Positions 62,601 through 64,000 of a DNA stretch of 64,000 nucleotides are shown here, in pieces; position 1 is the first letter of the stretch; each line of letters begins with the position of its first letter. The position numbers and the translations under genes were made by a program. The stretch comes from Hymenobacter gelipurpurascens (lineage in GTDB: Bacteria > Bacteroidota > Bacteroidia > Cytophagales > Hymenobacteraceae): assembly GCF_900187375.1 (NCBI RefSeq), contig NZ_FYEW01000002.1:1364001-1428000 (forward strand), in the 5' to 3' direction. The notes beneath the pieces are model-generated. The model made no database searches and was not told the origin of the DNA. It worked only from the letters and a program-made list of their open reading frames with translations.

Positions 62601-63037
62601 AACTGGCCGGGCAGCAGCAAATGCTACGGCAGGCCATGCAGGAGCTGGAGCGCATGCAGCAGAAAACAGGTGGCAAGCCCGGTTCCAACAAAGACGGTAA
62701 AGGCCAAGACGGCGCCGGGGGGCTCGGCGACGTGAAAAAAATGATGGAACAAACCGAAACCGACCTCGTAAACAAGCGGCTGACGGAGCAAACTGTTATG
62801 CGTCAGCGCCAAATCTTGACTCGCTTGCTGGAAGCCGAGAAATCGGCCCGGGAACGAGACCAGGATGATAAGCGCGAAGCACAGACAGCCCAGAACCGCC
62901 CGCCTGTTTTTCCGCCGGCATTTGACAAGTACAAACGCCAGCAAAACCGGCAGACGGAACTGCTCCGAACCGTTCCGCCCGCCCTCACGCCTTACTATCA
63001 GCGCGAGGTGAGTGAATATTTTCAGAAAATGAAGTAG
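59618..63037 (+). CDS. DUF4175-family large membrane coiled-coil protein
   Basis: A 1139-residue protein typical of Bacteroidota DUF4175. Two N-terminal TM segments (about 30-52 and 60-80) and a third near 170-190, then a mixed beta region to about residue 460. Residues about 510-860 are Gln/Lys/Glu-rich coiled coil (QKQQELQQKQAEQKQQ-like), with a second Q-rich stretch near 930-960. It has no enzymatic motif. In related genomes it sits before a RsbW-like ATPase and ybeY, as it does here, so it may be part of an envelope-stress or ribosome-linked unit. Function unknown. Confidence 0.85.
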   Translation: MVEQDPATTRALDDVLARLDAFKRKFYLSLLVRGALVAGGLLLTLFLVFNLLEYFLYLPTWVRAGLLFGFVGLSVYAFVHWIWQPLAALTNLRRMLTDEQAARRVGELFPNVQDRLLNALQLRGQAQTNALLAASLDQRAAQLRGVEFSQGINIKSQTRPLWKYIAVPAAVVMLVLLIYPALFVQGTERILHYNNKYSPPAPFRFVVANKDLKAFKGEDFTLDVAVEGEALPNEIIIEYGGRTRRLSRSQGNRFQYQFRQLQQDVNFQLSAANVTSTEYDLKVRERPNLRDFVIRVAYPSYIGKPTETIRNSGNLTVPEGSTVQWEFNTAATEKLQLQFRNPDETVTAEANDELFRVTRKVLRSQDYTVKLQNSFSPNRDPIQYQLTVIPDQAPEITLESFQDTTSLRFLALAGNVRDDYGLSRLQLHYRVLSKGRPNAAYQTRALPLSSGPNQSYAHQWDIRPLGLKSGDRLEYFVQVWDNDGVHGPKSARSRAAEFRLPSRTEMRQQMASQSQAVQSQLSQSKEESKKMERELAKAEDKLKVKRDLNFQDRKQLKDMLDQKQQMDQALDDLKKQFEQLQEQQNELNPEKNDELAEKAKELQKLMETLLDPETKKLYEELQKLLDQQKDQNQPEMQKLLQQLENKENTLQKELERALEMFKQLQFEQKQDQALEKLEQLAKDQEKLADETQKNDKNGSDAPKDKAQQQQKQQELQQKQAEQKQQFEELKQDLKDMKELDKQLDDQNGADEMKQEQQDVDQQQQESQEQLSKNQNQKASQSQKQAADKMKQMAQKMQEQQEEEESDQQQQNIDDLRDILENLLKLSFDEESLMKQFRTVDQSDPRFVQLGQTQRKLKDDARVVQDSLYALAKKVFQIQSFVTREVGEMNGRMDESLDQIRQRNVGRATSSQQLAMTSMNNLALMLNDALQQMQEQQRQSQSQQQQGGGKPGRKKKKGSSAGEGQLGRMQQQLNQQIQQLQQSGKQGRALSEELAKLAGQQQMLRQAMQELERMQQKTGGKPGSNKDGKGQDGAGGLGDVKKMMEQTETDLVNKRLTEQTVMRQRQILTRLLEAEKSARERDQDDKREAQTAQNRPPVFPPAFDKYKRQQNRQTELLRTVPPALTPYYQREVSEYFQKMK

Positions 63038-63088
63038 CGTTAAGTTACTTTTACCGCCCCTTCGCCGCTTTCCCTCTTTTCTTTTTTT

Positions 63089-63544
63089 ATGAAGCAGGTT
63101 AAAATTCAGATTCCTTCGCTGGTCGAAAATATCCGTGTAGTGGAAAGTTTCATCGACAATTCGAAGGATACATTTCACATCGAAGACGACATCTACGGCA
63201 ACATCATGGTAGCTGTAACTGAGGCGGTTAACAACGCTATCCGTCACGGCAATAAGTTCGACAAAGACAAGAATGTATTCCTGTCCTTGGAGGTGGAGAA
63301 GGACCGGGTGAAGTTTGAGGTAGAGGACGAAGGAGAAGGCTTCGACTATACCAATCTGCTTGATCCGACGGCTCCCGAAAACATCGAGAATCCTGGCGGA
63401 CGCGGTATTTTCCTGATTCGCCACTTGGCCGATGAGGTAGACTTTCAGAAGGACGGCCGCAATGTGCAGCTCACCTTTCTGCTGCCTGCTACCCAGGAAA
63501 CTGCTCTGAACGGTGCCACCAATGCTGCTGCTACCAGCAACTAA
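63089..63544 (+). CDS. RsbW-like anti-sigma/ATPase protein
   Basis: A 151-residue HATPase domain protein of the anti-sigma kinase (RsbW/SpoIIAB) type: N box VTEAVNNAIRHGNKFD, G1 EDEGEGFDYTNL, G2 NPGGRGIFLIRHLADE. There is no histidine-phosphotransfer domain, so it is a serine kinase-like or simply ATP-binding protein, and no anti-anti-sigma gene is next to it. In Bacteroidota this gene and DUF4175 are often neighbours. It overlaps nothing and starts at the ATG 63089, 51 bases after the DUF4175 stop. Confidence 0.85.
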   Translation: MKQVKIQIPSLVENIRVVESFIDNSKDTFHIEDDIYGNIMVAVTEAVNNAIRHGNKFDKDKNVFLSLEVEKDRVKFEVEDEGEGFDYTNLLDPTAPENIENPGGRGIFLIRHLADEVDFQKDGRNVQLTFLLPATQETALNGATNAAATSN

Positions 63545-63551
63545 GTAAGGT

Positions 63552-64000
63552 ATGAGCGACTTGCCCCAGGATCACGACGAGTTTGAGGACGATACCACCC
63601 ACGAGCACGAAGTGCACGGTATAGAGTTTCTGGTCGAAGACGTTGAGTTTGAGCTAGGCGACGCGGAGGAGTTGGTATCCTGGGTCGAGCAAGTAGCTAA
63701 GGTGCACGAGTACGAAATCGTGCAGCTGACCTATATTTTCTGCTCCGACGAGTACCTACATAAGGTAAACGTAGAGTACCTAGACCACGATACCTACACC
63801 GACGTCATCACCTTCGACAACGCCGATACCTCGGATATCATCGAAGGCGACATCTTCATCTCGGTGGAGCGCGTGCGGGAAAATGCCGAAAAGCTGGGCG
63901 TGCCCTTCCGCGACGAGCTGCACCGCGTGATGATCCATGGGGTATTGCACCTGCTGGGCTACGCCGATAAGGATTTACTTAGCCAGACAGCCATGCGCAA
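63552..64000 (+). CDS. ybeY: rRNA maturation factor/endoribonuclease YbeY (5' part)
   Basis: The start of ybeY, whose product is a metal-dependent RNase involved in 16S rRNA 3'-end maturation and ribosome quality control. 149 complete codons are present before the window ends; the frame runs out with no stop. The metal region reads HRVMIHGVLHLLGYADKD: the first two His ligands of the usual HGxLHLxGYDH are present, and the third appears replaced by the Asp/Lys of YADKD, as in other Bacteroidota. Overlaps the ATPase gene by a few bases of spacing (7 bases apart), so likely one operon. Confidence 0.9.
   Translation, partial: MSDLPQDHDEFEDDTTHEHEVHGIEFLVEDVEFELGDAEELVSWVEQVAKVHEYEIVQLTYIFCSDEYLHKVNVEYLDHDTYTDVITFDNADTSDIIEGDIFISVERVRENAEKLGVPFRDELHRVMIHGVLHLLGYADKDLLSQTAMR

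Overview
The window is chromosomal DNA of a Bacteroidota bacterium of the Hymenobacter/Cytophagales type. This rests on moderately high GC with AT-rich promoters, TAnnTTTG-type -7 boxes and almost no Shine-Dalgarno sequences. It also rests on lineage-typical genes: a DUF4175 protein next to an RsbW-like ATPase and ybeY, large M16 and M28 peptidases, and GH13 enzymes next to an MFS sugar porter. I see no rRNA, tRNA, CRISPR array, prophage or insertion sequence.

Layout. 1-8.3 kb is mostly minus strand: START-like protein, barrel protein, zinc-ribbon protein, SNF2 helicase, LolC/E-type permease, methyltransferase, rbfA. 8.4-16.1 kb: polytopic membrane protein, rpiB, tatC, glyA, a sigma factor with a TPR/anti-sigma-like partner, a PPP-type phosphatase and two small hydrophilic proteins. 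16.3-20.5 kb: ketoacyl synthase III, Bcr/CflA efflux pump, GAF protein, pterin dehydratase. 20.6-26.3 kb is plus strand: rsmI overlapping lnt, an inositol monophosphatase, small proteins, an erythromycin-esterase-like enzyme. 26.4-34 kb: barrel protein, aspartyl protease, HTH membrane protein, radical SAM/SPASM protein, a thioredoxin-fold lipid/periplasmic protein without cysteines, radA. 34.2-37.4 kb: a cNMP-domain histidine kinase followed by a response-regulator/thioredoxin-reductase fusion. 37.7-47.9 kb is an alpha-glucan cluster: GlgP-like protein, secreted lipoprotein, two secreted GH13 enzymes, an SDR and an SLC45-like porter, with no SusC/SusD. 48-64 kb: GT2, katG, M28 and M16 peptidases, metallo-hydrolase, DUF4175, RsbW-like ATPase and the start of ybeY.

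The most unusual content is non-coding. First, a short word, CTAGGCCACT (reverse AGTGGCCTAG), is enormously over-represented: by hand I count about 100 copies of its core TAGGCCA/TGGCCTA on the two strands, in genes and between them, and some occur as inverted pairs that form terminator stems. It behaves like a DNA-uptake or HIP1-type word, but I know of no such word named for this group. Second, several intergenic gaps are filled by hairpins whose arms are degenerate period-8 repeats of TTCACNAN. Arms differ between loci yet are complementary within each locus, often start at the upstream stop codon, and three carry the TAGGCCA word in the loop. Third, there are hairpins of a GTCATNCTGAGC family, one of them nested inside another.

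Gene-level oddities are a TlpA-like protein with both redox cysteines replaced (Ser370, Ala373), a glucan-phosphorylase homologue with Thr450 where the PLP lysine is expected, and a two-component pair in which a cNMP-like domain is on the kinase while the regulator is fused to a thioredoxin-reductase-like module.
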